Below, piece after piece: positions 1 through 6,204 of a stretch of 11,280 nucleotides of DNA. This DNA comes from Pseudomonadota bacterium. GTDB lineage: Bacteria; Pseudomonadota; Gammaproteobacteria; Steroidobacterales; Steroidobacteraceae. The first letter of the stretch is position 1. The number at the start of each line of letters is the position of its first letter. The position numbers were made by a program, and so were the translations under genes. Location of the stretch: positions 1 through 11,280 of the forward strand of contig JAKADE010000054.1 of the NCBI GenBank assembly GCA_021820785.1. The letters run 5' to 3'. Under the pieces are notes generated by a model. The model saw only the letters and a program-made list of their open reading frames with translations, had not been told where the DNA came from and made no database searches.

Positions 1-1143
1 CCGGTAGCCGTTCTCGATGTGCTGGCGCTTGCAGCCCATCCGAAACGACGGCGAGCGGAAATCCGGTCCGTTATCGGTGTAAATGTATCGGGGTCGGCCA
101 TAAACCGGCCAGGGCCCTTTCGCGCCGACGCTCTCAAGCCATCGGTCCTTCGGATAAATCGCATGCCGCAGGCACAGCGCAACACTCAGCCGGCTCGGCG
201 CCTCGAGGGTGAGCACAAATCCCAGGATGACCCGCGTGCAGACATCCATCGCGATCGTGAGCCACGGGCGCCCCAAGGGACCGCGGTCCCGGGCATCGAC
301 GAGGTGCGTGTCGACGAGCGTGTGATCAATTTCCACCCGGGACAGCGCGTGCGGGGCTTCGGCGGACCCGCGCACCAAGCGCCGCCGGCTGCGCACCTCC
401 TGCGCGATCTCGGGAGGCAGAGACCGCGGATCCGCTTTGAGCGCTTTGATTCGTCCGAGCACTGTGGCGCGCGCGGGCACTGGCTTGCCGATGGCCTCGC
501 AGTCGCCGCGAATCGCCTCATAGACCGCCCGAACCGAGCAGTTTCCGCTGCTCTTGAGCTTCGCTTCGACGGCGAAACGAATAATGGCATCCACCGCCGG
601 ATCGAGCGTGCGCTGGCCGCACTGGACGCCCCGGGGCCTCGGCATCAGCCCCGTGATGTCCCCGGCGCGTCGGTAGCGCCGCAGCCACCGGCGCACCGTG
701 CGGGCAGATACACCCAAGGTACTGCCCAAGCGTCGTGCCTCTTTACGAGTCAACTCACGACCACCGACGTAGGGCTTCAGCAGTGCCTCACGGGCCGTCA
801 GTCGCGCCAGCTCTGCCTCGCTGACAGTCGTGCCCTCGACCGGCGGCAGATCCGGCTGCGCAGTGCGTGTGTCGACTGGCCGTACAGCGGCGCGCGCAAC
901 GATGCGCGTCTCGCCCGTCTCGAGGTCCTTGACCAGCAGCCGCTCGAGGGAGAGCGCGTGGACGAGCTGCACCGGGACGGCACCGAGCTTGAGACGCGCA
1001 CCGGGGGCAAATGGAATGTCATCCGGATGCGCCCCGCCCGGCGACAGCACTGCGGCGGTAACCGAGGTCGGTTCGGGATGGGCTACACGGCTTGCGCGTT
1101 CCTTCCCCGCTGTGCGCCGCGTGCGGGAATGACATGATTGCAT
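1..1143 (-). CDS. Mu/TnsB/TniA-type DDE transposase (3' end beyond window)
   Basis: This frame is open without a stop from an ATG at 1143 to the left edge, giving 381 residues. The ATG has a good ribosome binding site (AAGGGG, 5 bases upstream). A helix-turn-helix lies at about residues 131-161 (TLGVSARTVRRWLRRY). The integrase/RNase H-fold core begins near residue 268 with RVEIDHTLVD and the first catalytic Asp at 273, then continues through PLGRPWLTIAMD and CLRHAIYPKD to PRYIYTDNGPDF, with the second Asp at 357. The third catalytic residue, a Glu expected about 35 residues later, falls just outside the window. The layout (N-terminal HTH, D..D..E core, WPVYGRPR before the second Asp) fits the TnsB/TniA/Tn552 group, which usually works with a TnsC/TniB ATPase. 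Any such partner would lie off the left edge. Whether the element is complete cannot be judged here. A long plus-strand frame over the same DNA is an antisense shadow. Confidence 0.87.
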   Translation of the reverse strand, partial: MQSCHSRTRRTAGKERASRVAHPEPTSVTAAVLSPGGAHPDDIPFAPGARLKLGAVPVQLVHALSLERLLVKDLETGETRIVARAAVRPVDTRTAQPDLPPVEGTTVSEAELARLTAREALLKPYVGGRELTRKEARRLGSTLGVSARTVRRWLRRYRRAGDITGLMPRPRGVQCGQRTLDPAVDAIIRFAVEAKLKSSGNCSVRAVYEAIRGDCEAIGKPVPARATVLGRIKALKADPRSLPPEIAQEVRSRRRLVRGSAEAPHALSRVEIDHTLVDTHLVDARDRGPLGRPWLTIAMDVCTRVILGFVLTLEAPSRLSVALCLRHAIYPKDRWLESVGAKGPWPVYGRPRYIYTDNGPDFRSPSFRMGCKRQHIENGYR

Positions 1144-1290
1144 AGGATCCCCTTCGAGGCGGCGCGCTGAACGCGCAACCCCATCGGCCGCCCGAAGCGC
1201 GGACGAGCGTCCCACGTTTCAGCGGACCATACCTCACCCTCGGGGACCTGCCCGATTCTTGACGCGGGATCAGGAAGGCGCAGATACTAG

Positions 1291-1309
1291 GTGCGACAAC
1301 AGATGCGCC
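1291..1309 (-). repeat. Inverted copy of the putative transposase-binding repeat
   Basis: Read on the minus strand this site is GGCGCATCTGTTGTCGCAC. It agrees at 12 of its first 16 positions with the plus-strand copy at 1446-1461, sharing the core TCTGTTG. It is the copy nearest the transposase and points the opposite way to the other two. TnsB/TniA-type elements carry several such sites at each end, so a transposase-binding role is inferred from position only. Confidence 0.35.
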
Positions 1310-1409
1310 GAAGAACGACTCTGTCGCCGCGGCGGACCCGAACGCTTCACCGTACGGGTTCGCTGCACTGCTTCCCCGAACCAGGATTGTTCAGCTCGAG
1401 CATTCGGTG

Positions 1410-1461
1410 GGTGCGTGTGTTGCTGACCTCCTCTCGCGCCACGCGGGTGCGTCTGTTGCAG
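1410..1461 (+). repeat. Pair of direct 16-bp repeats
   Basis: GGTGCGTGTGTTGCTG at 1410-1425 and GGTGCGTCTGTTGCAG at 1446-1461 match at 14 of 16 positions and are spaced 36 bp start to start. A further inverted copy lies at 1291-1309. Tandem, similarly spaced sites beside a TnsB/TniA-type transposase gene suggest a transposon end. I see no copies elsewhere in the window. Confidence 0.4.
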
Positions 1462-1653
1462 CGGGCGTCTGCTTCACAGAATCCAATCCAACTTATGAGC
1501 TTGCCCTTCCCCGCGCCAGGGTGCAAGGATTTTGCATTCGAGACATCAAGGACGCGGCTGACGGCTCAAGCGCACTGACCGCTCGCGAACACGTGACACG
1601 GACGGGTTCAGTCGCCCGTTTCTTTCGCCGAATCCCGTGCCTCACACGACCTC

Positions 1654-1962
1654 GTGGCCACACCGCTCGACAAAACGACCAACCGCGCACCGGTAAGGCC
1701 GCACACCGACCCGCGAGCCCATGCATCCCACCGCTCCGCACGGGATACGTTCCCTGTGCTCTCGCTCGAGGAGGCCCGTGAAGTCGCCGCCGCGTTCGTC
1801 TGCAGCAGGCGGGCGGCTTCCATCGGGCGAGCCTACGAGGCCGACTGGCTCGGCTTCGAAGCCTGGTGCCGAGCCGTGAAGCTCGCCCCGCTTCCCACCA
1901 CAGCTCACACAGTGGCGCTCTACCTTTCCGCAGAGGCCAAACAGTGCGCAAACTCGCAGTGA
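1654..1962 (+). pseudogene. Truncated tyrosine recombinase (core-binding domain fragment)
   Basis: This is a 102-residue frame from a GTG codon. From about residue 40 it reads like the N-terminal SAM-like core-binding domain of phage-type integrases: SIGRAYEADWLGFEAWC, then LAPLPTTAHTVALYLSAEA. The frame stops at TGA 1960-1962, where the domain should continue. In another frame, starting near 1935, the sequence reads GQTVRKLAVIRGAVVHGS before a stop at 1989-1991. That resembles the following helix of these domains, so a frameshift near 1930-1940 is likely, with a further truncation behind it. The catalytic domain (Arg..His-x-x-Arg..Tyr) is absent. The GTG start is uncertain because the first 35 residues match nothing I recognise. 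It is a relic of an integrated element, consistent with the transposase next to it. Confidence 0.7.
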
Positions 1963-2044
1963 TCCGCGGTGCGGTGGTACACGGTTCCTGATGAGGGCCC
2001 GGGGTCGGCGGTGCGCGGGTCGCGAAAAGCCCGTTCAGAAGCGC

Positions 2045-2050
2045 TATGAT
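2045..2050 (+). promoter_or_regulatory. Possible -10 element of the DUF2384 gene
   Basis: TATGAT lies 29 bp before the ATG at 2080 and stands out against the GC-rich surroundings. No good -35 box is seen at 16-18 bp spacing, so this is a weak call. Confidence 0.3.
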
Positions 2051-2079
2051 CCTCTGCACACTCCGGTCAGGATTGAGCC

Positions 2080-2388
2080 ATGACGCGCGAAGACTGCAAT
2101 AGCCTCGCTGCAATTCTCTCGGATCTGGCCGTGGGGCGGGAACACGAGAGCGAACTGCTGTCTCGCCTGACGACGCTGCTCAATACGCCTTCGTCTGACA
2201 TGCCGGCCCACCTAGCCAAAGTCTGCGCTCAAGCTATCGAGCTTTTCGGGGAGGATGCGGCGCGGTTTCTCACGACCCCGCACTGGGAGCTTCGCGGCGA
2301 GAGGCCGATTCTTGTAGCGCAGACCCCGGACGGCGCGGGCCGCGTCGAAGATCTGCTCGGACGCATAACCTACGGTATCCCAGCGTAG
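2080..2388 (+). CDS. DUF2384 (MbcA/ParS/Xre toxin-binding domain) antitoxin-like protein
   Basis: This is a 102-residue protein starting at an ATG with AGGA about 6 bases upstream. Residues 50-102 match the DUF2384 toxin-binding domain: AIELFGEDAARFLTTPHWEL, then a Pro-containing turn (GERPILVAQT), and a C-terminal GRVEDLLGRITYGIPA. Family members are antitoxins that bind RES-domain toxins, which degrade NAD+ or ADP-ribosylate targets, and they usually repress their own operon. The N-terminal 50 residues are short and show no clear helix-turn-helix, so DNA binding is doubtful. A RES gene normally follows directly. Here only a possible remnant does, so this looks like an orphan antitoxin. It could still act as an anti-toxin against a homologous system elsewhere in the genome. 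Confidence 0.85.
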   Translation: MTREDCNSLAAILSDLAVGREHESELLSRLTTLLNTPSSDMPAHLAKVCAQAIELFGEDAARFLTTPHWELRGERPILVAQTPDGAGRVEDLLGRITYGIPA

Positions 2389-2476
2389 CCACGCTTGCGG
2401 ATGGAGTACAGACACCGGCGTCGTGTACCTGTCAGATGGAGACCACGTCGGTAGCGCTCTGAGAACGCTCGGCTAA
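2387..2476 (+). pseudogene. Possible RES-toxin remnant after the antitoxin
   Basis: Read from 2402, the frame gives WSTDTGVVYLSD followed by GDHVGSALRTLG and stop TAA at 2474-2476. RES toxins carry a conserved W-N-S-P-G-x-x-VVY-x-S stretch near their N-terminus, shortly after the antitoxin stop. The resemblance and position fit, but the match is short, one residue out of spacing, and has no start codon. Chance is a real alternative. Confidence 0.2.
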
Positions 2477-2624
2477 TGCTCATTCGCTGGCTCGCACGGG
2501 AAACGCCAAGAGTTCTGCCCAGAGACACCGTGCCCTAACCGCTCGCTCGGGCGAGGAAAAGCAGAGTGTTCGCGCCTCCTGGCGTCGCGGCACTGCGCCT
2601 TGCCTCCTCCTCGCTGTCTTTGGA

Positions 2625-3896
2625 TCAGCTTCCCATCCTGCCGCTGTCCTCCACTGCCAGCGCGAGCCACAGGCCCGAGGTGGCCACGAGCGCCGCGGTG
2701 ATCCAGATCGCCGGCAGCACCGCGTGTGAGAACTGCGCGATCGACCCGAGCAGCAGCGCCCCAATGGCATAGCCGGTATCGCGCCAGTAGCGGTACGTGC
2801 CGAGTGCCTTGCCGCGAATGAGGGGCGATGCCCGGTCGGACATCGCGGCAATCAGGTTCGGATACAGCAGCGCCATCCCGATGCCCATGATCGCGGCAGC
2901 GGGCAGCCAGAGTCCCTCCCCTCGCCCGAGCGCCGTGACGGCGATGCCTGAGGCCAGCAGGAAGAACCCCGCGATCACCGGGCGCTTGCGACCGATGCGA
3001 TCGGCCAGGTGTCCGGTCCAGAGCTGAGAGAGCCCCCAGATCACCGCGTACACCCCCGTCAGCCAACCGATCTCCACCAGTCCCGCGCCGTGCGCCTTGA
3101 AACACAGCGGGAACATCACCCACACCAGGGTATCCGCGATCTTGTTGACGGCGCCGCCCTGACACAGCGCGCTTCCCGCTCGGTCGCGAAAGGAAATCCG
3201 GAGGAAGATTGCGGCAAGACTCGGCGCGTCGCCGGCCGGCCGAGCGTCGCGCGTCTCGGCGTGTTCCGCATGGACCCACGCAAGGGTATCGCGCACGCGC
3301 ACGAGCGTCGCCAGCGCCACAACGATCGTGACGAGACCAAACAGCAGCAATGCCGGCCGGGCGCCGAGCCGGTGAGCGAGGTACGCCGCCCCAAGTCCGG
3401 CGAGACCTACGGCGATATAGCCGGTGGCCTCGTTGATCCCAATGGCGAGTCCGCGCTGATGGTTACTCGCGAGGTCAATCTGGCTGGTGACGGTCATCGT
3501 CCAGGTAAAACCCTGATTGACGCCGAGTAGCGCATTCGCCGCGACGATCCACCACCAGTTGGGCGCGAAGTAGATCAGCAGGGGAATCGGGATGGCGGCC
3601 AGCCATCCGGCGAACAGGACGGGTTTGCGGCCGAATCGGTCTGCGAGGCCTCCGGCCACGAGATTGAGCGTGCCCTTCACCAGGCCGAAGGAGAGTACGA
3701 AACTCGCGAGGAAGAGAAAGGCACCGCGCGTCACTCCAAAATCGCGCCCAACGGTCGGCAGCACGGCGCGCTCCATGCCGATGACGAGTCCGACGAAGAA
3801 CACCTGCAGCATCTGCAGGCCGAATTGTCCCCGGTTGGCCGCGATACCGCGCAGATGCGGTGCGATTACGCCGGCGCCGCCCGCCTCCGCCCTCAT
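2625..3896 (-). CDS. MFS transporter
   Basis: This 423-residue, strongly hydrophobic protein is consistent with a 12-helix major facilitator permease of the inner membrane. The signature loop between helices 2 and 3 is present in both halves: GGLADRFGRKPVLFAG at about 82-97 and GHLADRIGRKRPVIAG at about 295-310. A polar central loop (about 205-245) separates the halves. The ATG at 3896 overlaps the stop of the upstream hydrolase by four bases (ATGA), so the two are translationally coupled. Nothing in the sequence gives the substrate. Its link to a persulfide dioxygenase-like enzyme and an ArsR-rhodanese regulator suggests movement of a sulfur compound (inference). Family annotations such as drug or sugar efflux would be guesses. 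Confidence 0.9.
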   Translation of the reverse strand: MRAEAGGAGVIAPHLRGIAANRGQFGLQMLQVFFVGLVIGMERAVLPTVGRDFGVTRGAFLFLASFVLSFGLVKGTLNLVAGGLADRFGRKPVLFAGWLAAIPIPLLIYFAPNWWWIVAANALLGVNQGFTWTMTVTSQIDLASNHQRGLAIGINEATGYIAVGLAGLGAAYLAHRLGARPALLLFGLVTIVVALATLVRVRDTLAWVHAEHAETRDARPAGDAPSLAAIFLRISFRDRAGSALCQGGAVNKIADTLVWVMFPLCFKAHGAGLVEIGWLTGVYAVIWGLSQLWTGHLADRIGRKRPVIAGFFLLASGIAVTALGRGEGLWLPAAAIMGIGMALLYPNLIAAMSDRASPLIRGKALGTYRYWRDTGYAIGALLLGSIAQFSHAVLPAIWITAALVATSGLWLALAVEDSGRMGS

Positions 3897-4636
3897 GCGC
3901 CCCCGCCCGAGGGCAGCCCGGCGTTCCCGGCTCGCAACTCAGCCGCTTCGGGCGGCGCGGGTGGAATGTTCTCGAGCATGAAAGCGACGAACCGCTCCGG
4001 CTCGGCGATACGGAAGGCGCCGTTGAAGCGCCGCTCGAATCCGATCGTGGACAGCGGCTTTCCCGAAAGGCCACGGCCGCACACCGAGCCGGCCACGGCG
4101 CCAGGCAACACTTCGATGTGATCTGGGAGGGCCTTCAGCCGCCCGAGACTCGCAAACAATGTCCGGGCGCCGCTTGCCGCATCGGAAGCGAGCTCGGTGC
4201 GTCCGACATCGCCCACCATGAGGGTGTGCCCAGTCAGCACGCACCAGGGCTCCTGGGTGCGGGTCCGGTCGGTGACCAGCAGGCAGAGGTGTTCCGGCGT
4301 GTGCCCCGGGGTGTGCAGAACATCGAGCGCCACGTTGCCGAGTTCAATCCGCTCGCCGTCCTTCAGACCGTGAAAGGCAAAGCCTGTCTCAGCCGAGGCG
4401 TGCAGCGCGTAATCCGCTCCTGCTCTCAAGGCCAGCTCGCGGCCGGCCGAACGGTGATCGGCATGGATGTGGGTATCGAGCACCAGGCGAATCGGTGTCC
4501 CGGCCGCGCTTGCGGCATCGAGGTAGGGCTCGAGCGGGTAGACGGGATCGACGACCGCGGCGGCGCCTTTGCCTGCGCACCCCAGCAGGTAAGACACGGC
4601 GACCGGATCTTTGTGCAAGAACTGACGCAGGATCAT
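3893..4636 (-). CDS. MBL-fold hydrolase, persulfide dioxygenase (ETHE1)-like
   Basis: This 247-residue metallo-beta-lactamase-fold protein is read from ATG 4636, which has GGAG 8 bases upstream. A TTG at 4669 in the same frame is rejected because it lies inside the operator palindrome. It opens with MILRQFLHKDPVAVSYLLG. The metal motif is THIHADH at 55-61, followed by HTPGHTPEH (His112) and the GHTLMVGDVGRTEL loop (Asp143). His56, His112 and Asp143 align with the three iron ligands of ETHE1-type persulfide dioxygenases. STIGFERRFN at 196-205 is also typical. These enzymes oxidise glutathione persulfide to sulfite. The C-terminal LPGH motif reads LPGA here (Ala180), losing the usual second-site His. 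A rhodanese-linked MBL hydrolase with another thioester or persulfide substrate is an alternative. It is the first gene of the leftward unit, divergent from the ArsR-rhodanese gene. Confidence 0.88.
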   Translation of the reverse strand: MILRQFLHKDPVAVSYLLGCAGKGAAAVVDPVYPLEPYLDAASAAGTPIRLVLDTHIHADHRSAGRELALRAGADYALHASAETGFAFHGLKDGERIELGNVALDVLHTPGHTPEHLCLLVTDRTRTQEPWCVLTGHTLMVGDVGRTELASDAASGARTLFASLGRLKALPDHIEVLPGAVAGSVCGRGLSGKPLSTIGFERRFNGAFRIAEPERFVAFMLENIPPAPPEAAELRAGNAGLPSGGGA

Positions 4637-4664
4637 GAGAATTCTCCGCTCGGGAGCTTGCTTA

Positions 4665-4690
4665 TTCAATCAATTTGCTGAATGATTGAA
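4665..4690. promoter_or_regulatory. Palindromic operator between divergent genes
   Basis: TTCAATCA (4665-4672) and TGATTGAA (4683-4690) are perfect 8-bp inverted arms around a 10-bp centre. The site is AT-rich against GC-rich flanks. It sits 28 bp before the MBL start and 13 bp before the ArsR-rhodanese start, where it would overlap both promoters. Size and placement fit a dimeric winged-helix ArsR-type repressor, so the adjacent gene product is the likely ligand-controlled binder (inference). No convincing -35/-10 pairs could be fixed. Confidence 0.6.
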
Positions 4691-4703
4691 CCATAGGCGC
4701 GCC

Positions 4704-5366
4704 ATGTCAAGCAATCCATCCAAGCAGCGAATTTATGCGCATCTTGCCGACATCGCGGCGGCGCTCGCGCATCCGCATCGACTGGAGCTCCTCGAGCTGA
4801 TCGCTCAGGGCGAATGCAGCGTCGAAGACCTTGCGGCGCGCACCGGGCTTTCGGTCGCCAATGCCTCCCGGCACCTTCAGATCCTGCGTCGTGCCCGCCT
4901 GGCTGAGCCCCGCCGGGAGGGCAAGCGCATGCTCTACAGCCTGATCTCTGACTCGGAGGTCATCGCCCTCCTCGGTTCGCTCGGCCGAGTCGGCGAGCGC
5001 AACATCGCCGAAATCGAGCGGATCATGCGCACTTATTTTCGGGCGCGCGATGCGCTCGAGCCGATCTCGCGGGAGATGCTGCTCGAGCGGCTGCGTGGCG
5101 GCTCGGTGACGCTGTTGGATGTCCGCCCGTCCGATGAATTTGCCCACGGTCACCTGCCCGGAGCGATCAACGCTCCGCTCGCCGAGCTAGATGCAGCCTT
5201 GGCAAGGCTGCCGAAGGACCACGCGGTGATTGCCTATTGCCGGGGACCCTATTGCGTTCTCTCCTATGAGGCGGTCGCGGCGCTGAGATCCAAAGGACTC
5301 GAAGCCTATCGTCTCGAAGCCGGTTATCCGCAATGGAAGGCGGCAGGGCTGCCCGTCGAAGCCTGA
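4704..5366 (+). CDS. ArsR-family regulator fused to a rhodanese domain
   Basis: This is a 220-residue protein from ATG 4704, with AGG 6 bases upstream. A TTG at 4686 lies inside the operator and is rejected. Residues 10-95 form an ArsR winged helix: ALAHPHRLELLELI, then VEDLAARTGLSVANASRHLQ as the recognition segment, and the RREGKRMLYSL wing. Residues about 120-218 form a rhodanese domain: LLDVRPSDEFAHGHLPGAIN, then active-site loop YCRGPYC with Cys179, and a YPQWKAAGLPV ending. One Cys (38) lies in the ArsR part. ArsR-rhodanese fusions are typical of bacterial sulfide/persulfide clusters. The rhodanese Cys could accept sulfane sulfur and relay the signal to DNA binding, though that is inferred, not shown. 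It probably represses both its own rightward operon and the divergent MBL-MFS pair through the operator at 4665-4690. Confidence 0.92.
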   Translation: MSSNPSKQRIYAHLADIAAALAHPHRLELLELIAQGECSVEDLAARTGLSVANASRHLQILRRARLAEPRREGKRMLYSLISDSEVIALLGSLGRVGERNIAEIERIMRTYFRARDALEPISREMLLERLRGGSVTLLDVRPSDEFAHGHLPGAINAPLAELDAALARLPKDHAVIAYCRGPYCVLSYEAVAALRSKGLEAYRLEAGYPQWKAAGLPVEA

Positions 5367-5447
5367 ACGGCCACTTGGCCCTTTGCCAGGCACGAAGGCA
5401 ACAGATGACCGCAGGCCCGTACCCCTCGGGTGGTTTGAGGATGAAGC

Positions 5448-5816
5448 ATGAACATGAATAGCGCGTCGAAGCGGGCAGTCTTGGCCGCGGCCGCCGGCGT
5501 TTGTGCGCCGCAGGTGCTCTGGGCGCAGCAGCCGCCGTCATCCGGAGGCTGGGCCTGTGGCCCATCCATGATGGGTTGGGGCACCGGAGGGTACGGCATG
5601 ATTCTCGGCCCGCTGATCATGATCCTCGTTTTGGCCATGATCATTTCCGCCATCGTGCTGCTCGTGCGCTGGTTGGGCGGATCGTGGCACGCGGCCGGGC
5701 CGCCACGCCATGGGCCTCCTGCGCACACTGCGCTCGACATCCTCAAGGAGCGGTATGCGCGTGGAGAGATTGACAAGGAGGAATTCGAGGAGCGCCGGCG
5801 CGTGCTGGGCGACTGA
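5448..5816 (+). CDS. SHOCT-domain membrane protein with signal peptide
   Basis: This 122-residue protein starts at ATG 5448 (GAGGA 6 bases upstream), 81 bp after the regulator. Residues 1-26 look like a secretion signal (KRAVLAAAAGVC, ending LWA-QQ). A Gly/Trp/Met-rich stretch follows (GWACGPSMMGWGTGGYG), then one transmembrane helix at about 51-74 (MILGPLIMILVLAMIISAIV) and a Pro/His-rich linker. The SHOCT short C-terminal domain closes it: ALDILKERYARGEIDKEEFE, about 94-121. SHOCT ends are thought to support oligomerisation or protein contacts. Similar Met/Gly/Trp-rich SHOCT membrane proteins often occur in metal- or stress-response operons. Its role in a sulfur operon is unknown; an envelope scaffold or a metal-site protein is possible. 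Confidence 0.83.
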   Translation: MNMNSASKRAVLAAAAGVCAPQVLWAQQPPSSGGWACGPSMMGWGTGGYGMILGPLIMILVLAMIISAIVLLVRWLGGSWHAAGPPRHGPPAHTALDILKERYARGEIDKEEFEERRRVLGD

Positions 5817-5846
5817 GTTCCGTCCTGCGCGTGCGAAGAGGTTGCC

Positions 5847-6200
5847 ATGAGAGTCCTGTTCATCCTCAATGATCCGCCCTACGGGACCGAGCGGTGCTAC
5901 AACGCGCTGCGCCTCGCACTCGCGTTGCAGAAAAAAGACGCGACCACATCGCTTACCGTGTTCTTGATGGCTGATGCGGTCGCCACCACCCGTGCCGGGC
6001 AAAAGACCCCTGAGGGCAATTACAACCTCGAGCGCATGCTCAAGCGTGTGTTGGCGGGCAAGGGTCGGGTACTCCTCTGCGGCACCTGCATGGACGCTCG
6101 AGGGCTCTCGGAGGCGGAACTAGTGGAAGGGTCCCGGCGCAGCACGATGGACGAGCTCGCCACAGAGACGCTCGCAGCAGACAAAGTGATCGTCTTCTGA
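5847..6200 (+). CDS. DsrE/DsrF-family sulfur-carrier-like protein
   Basis: This 117-residue protein starts at ATG 5847 with AGAGG 5 bases upstream, 30 bp after the SHOCT gene. It has the DsrE/YchN fold signature: an opening beta strand MRVLFILNDPPYGTERCYNA, VFLMADAV at 38-45, and the conserved LLCGTCMDARGL at 76-87, where Cys78 and Cys81 form a CxxC. It ends DKVIVF, typical of the short single-domain forms. Family members (DsrE, TusD, YchN) pass persulfide sulfur between proteins on a conserved Cys. Here the cysteine desulfurase begins only 4 bases downstream, so it is a natural sulfur acceptor for that enzyme or donor to the rhodanese. The acceptor role is inferred from context. Confidence 0.87.
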   Translation: MRVLFILNDPPYGTERCYNALRLALALQKKDATTSLTVFLMADAVATTRAGQKTPEGNYNLERMLKRVLAGKGRVLLCGTCMDARGLSEAELVEGSRRSTMDELATETLAADKVIVF

Positions 6201-6204
6201 GCCC

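Larger units (their letters stand above)
1144..1653. other. Gene-free stretch upstream of the transposase, probable transposon end
   Basis: I find no convincing protein in either orientation across these 510 bases. The short frames lack recognisable domains and initiation signals. The stretch separates the transposase start from an integrase remnant and holds three copies of a 16-19 bp repeat (1291-1309, 1410-1425, 1446-1461). It is therefore most simply read as the transposase promoter plus the end of the element carrying binding sites. The exact element boundary and target duplication are not visible to me. Confidence 0.45.

Noticed and set aside
63..77. 15-bp identity with 8551-8565, suggesting a repeat
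   Set aside because: Both copies encode an Asp-Asn-Gly-Pro loop (transposase TDNGP, kinase SDNGP) and flanks do not match, so it is coincidental coding similarity.
19..1137. Long plus-strand open frame of 372 codons
   Set aside because: It lies antisense to the transposase, lacks any domain-like pattern and is rich in Arg and Pro as expected of a GC-rich shadow. The minus frame carries the HTH and catalytic motifs.
1493..2113. Minus-strand open frame of 206 codons over the integrase relic
   Set aside because: It has low-complexity Arg/Pro-rich composition and no motif, while the plus strand reads as a recombinase domain.
4637..4669. TTG start extending the MBL protein by 11 residues
   Set aside because: The TTG lies inside the operator palindrome, and ATG 4636 has a ribosome binding site and the family-like start MILRQFLH.
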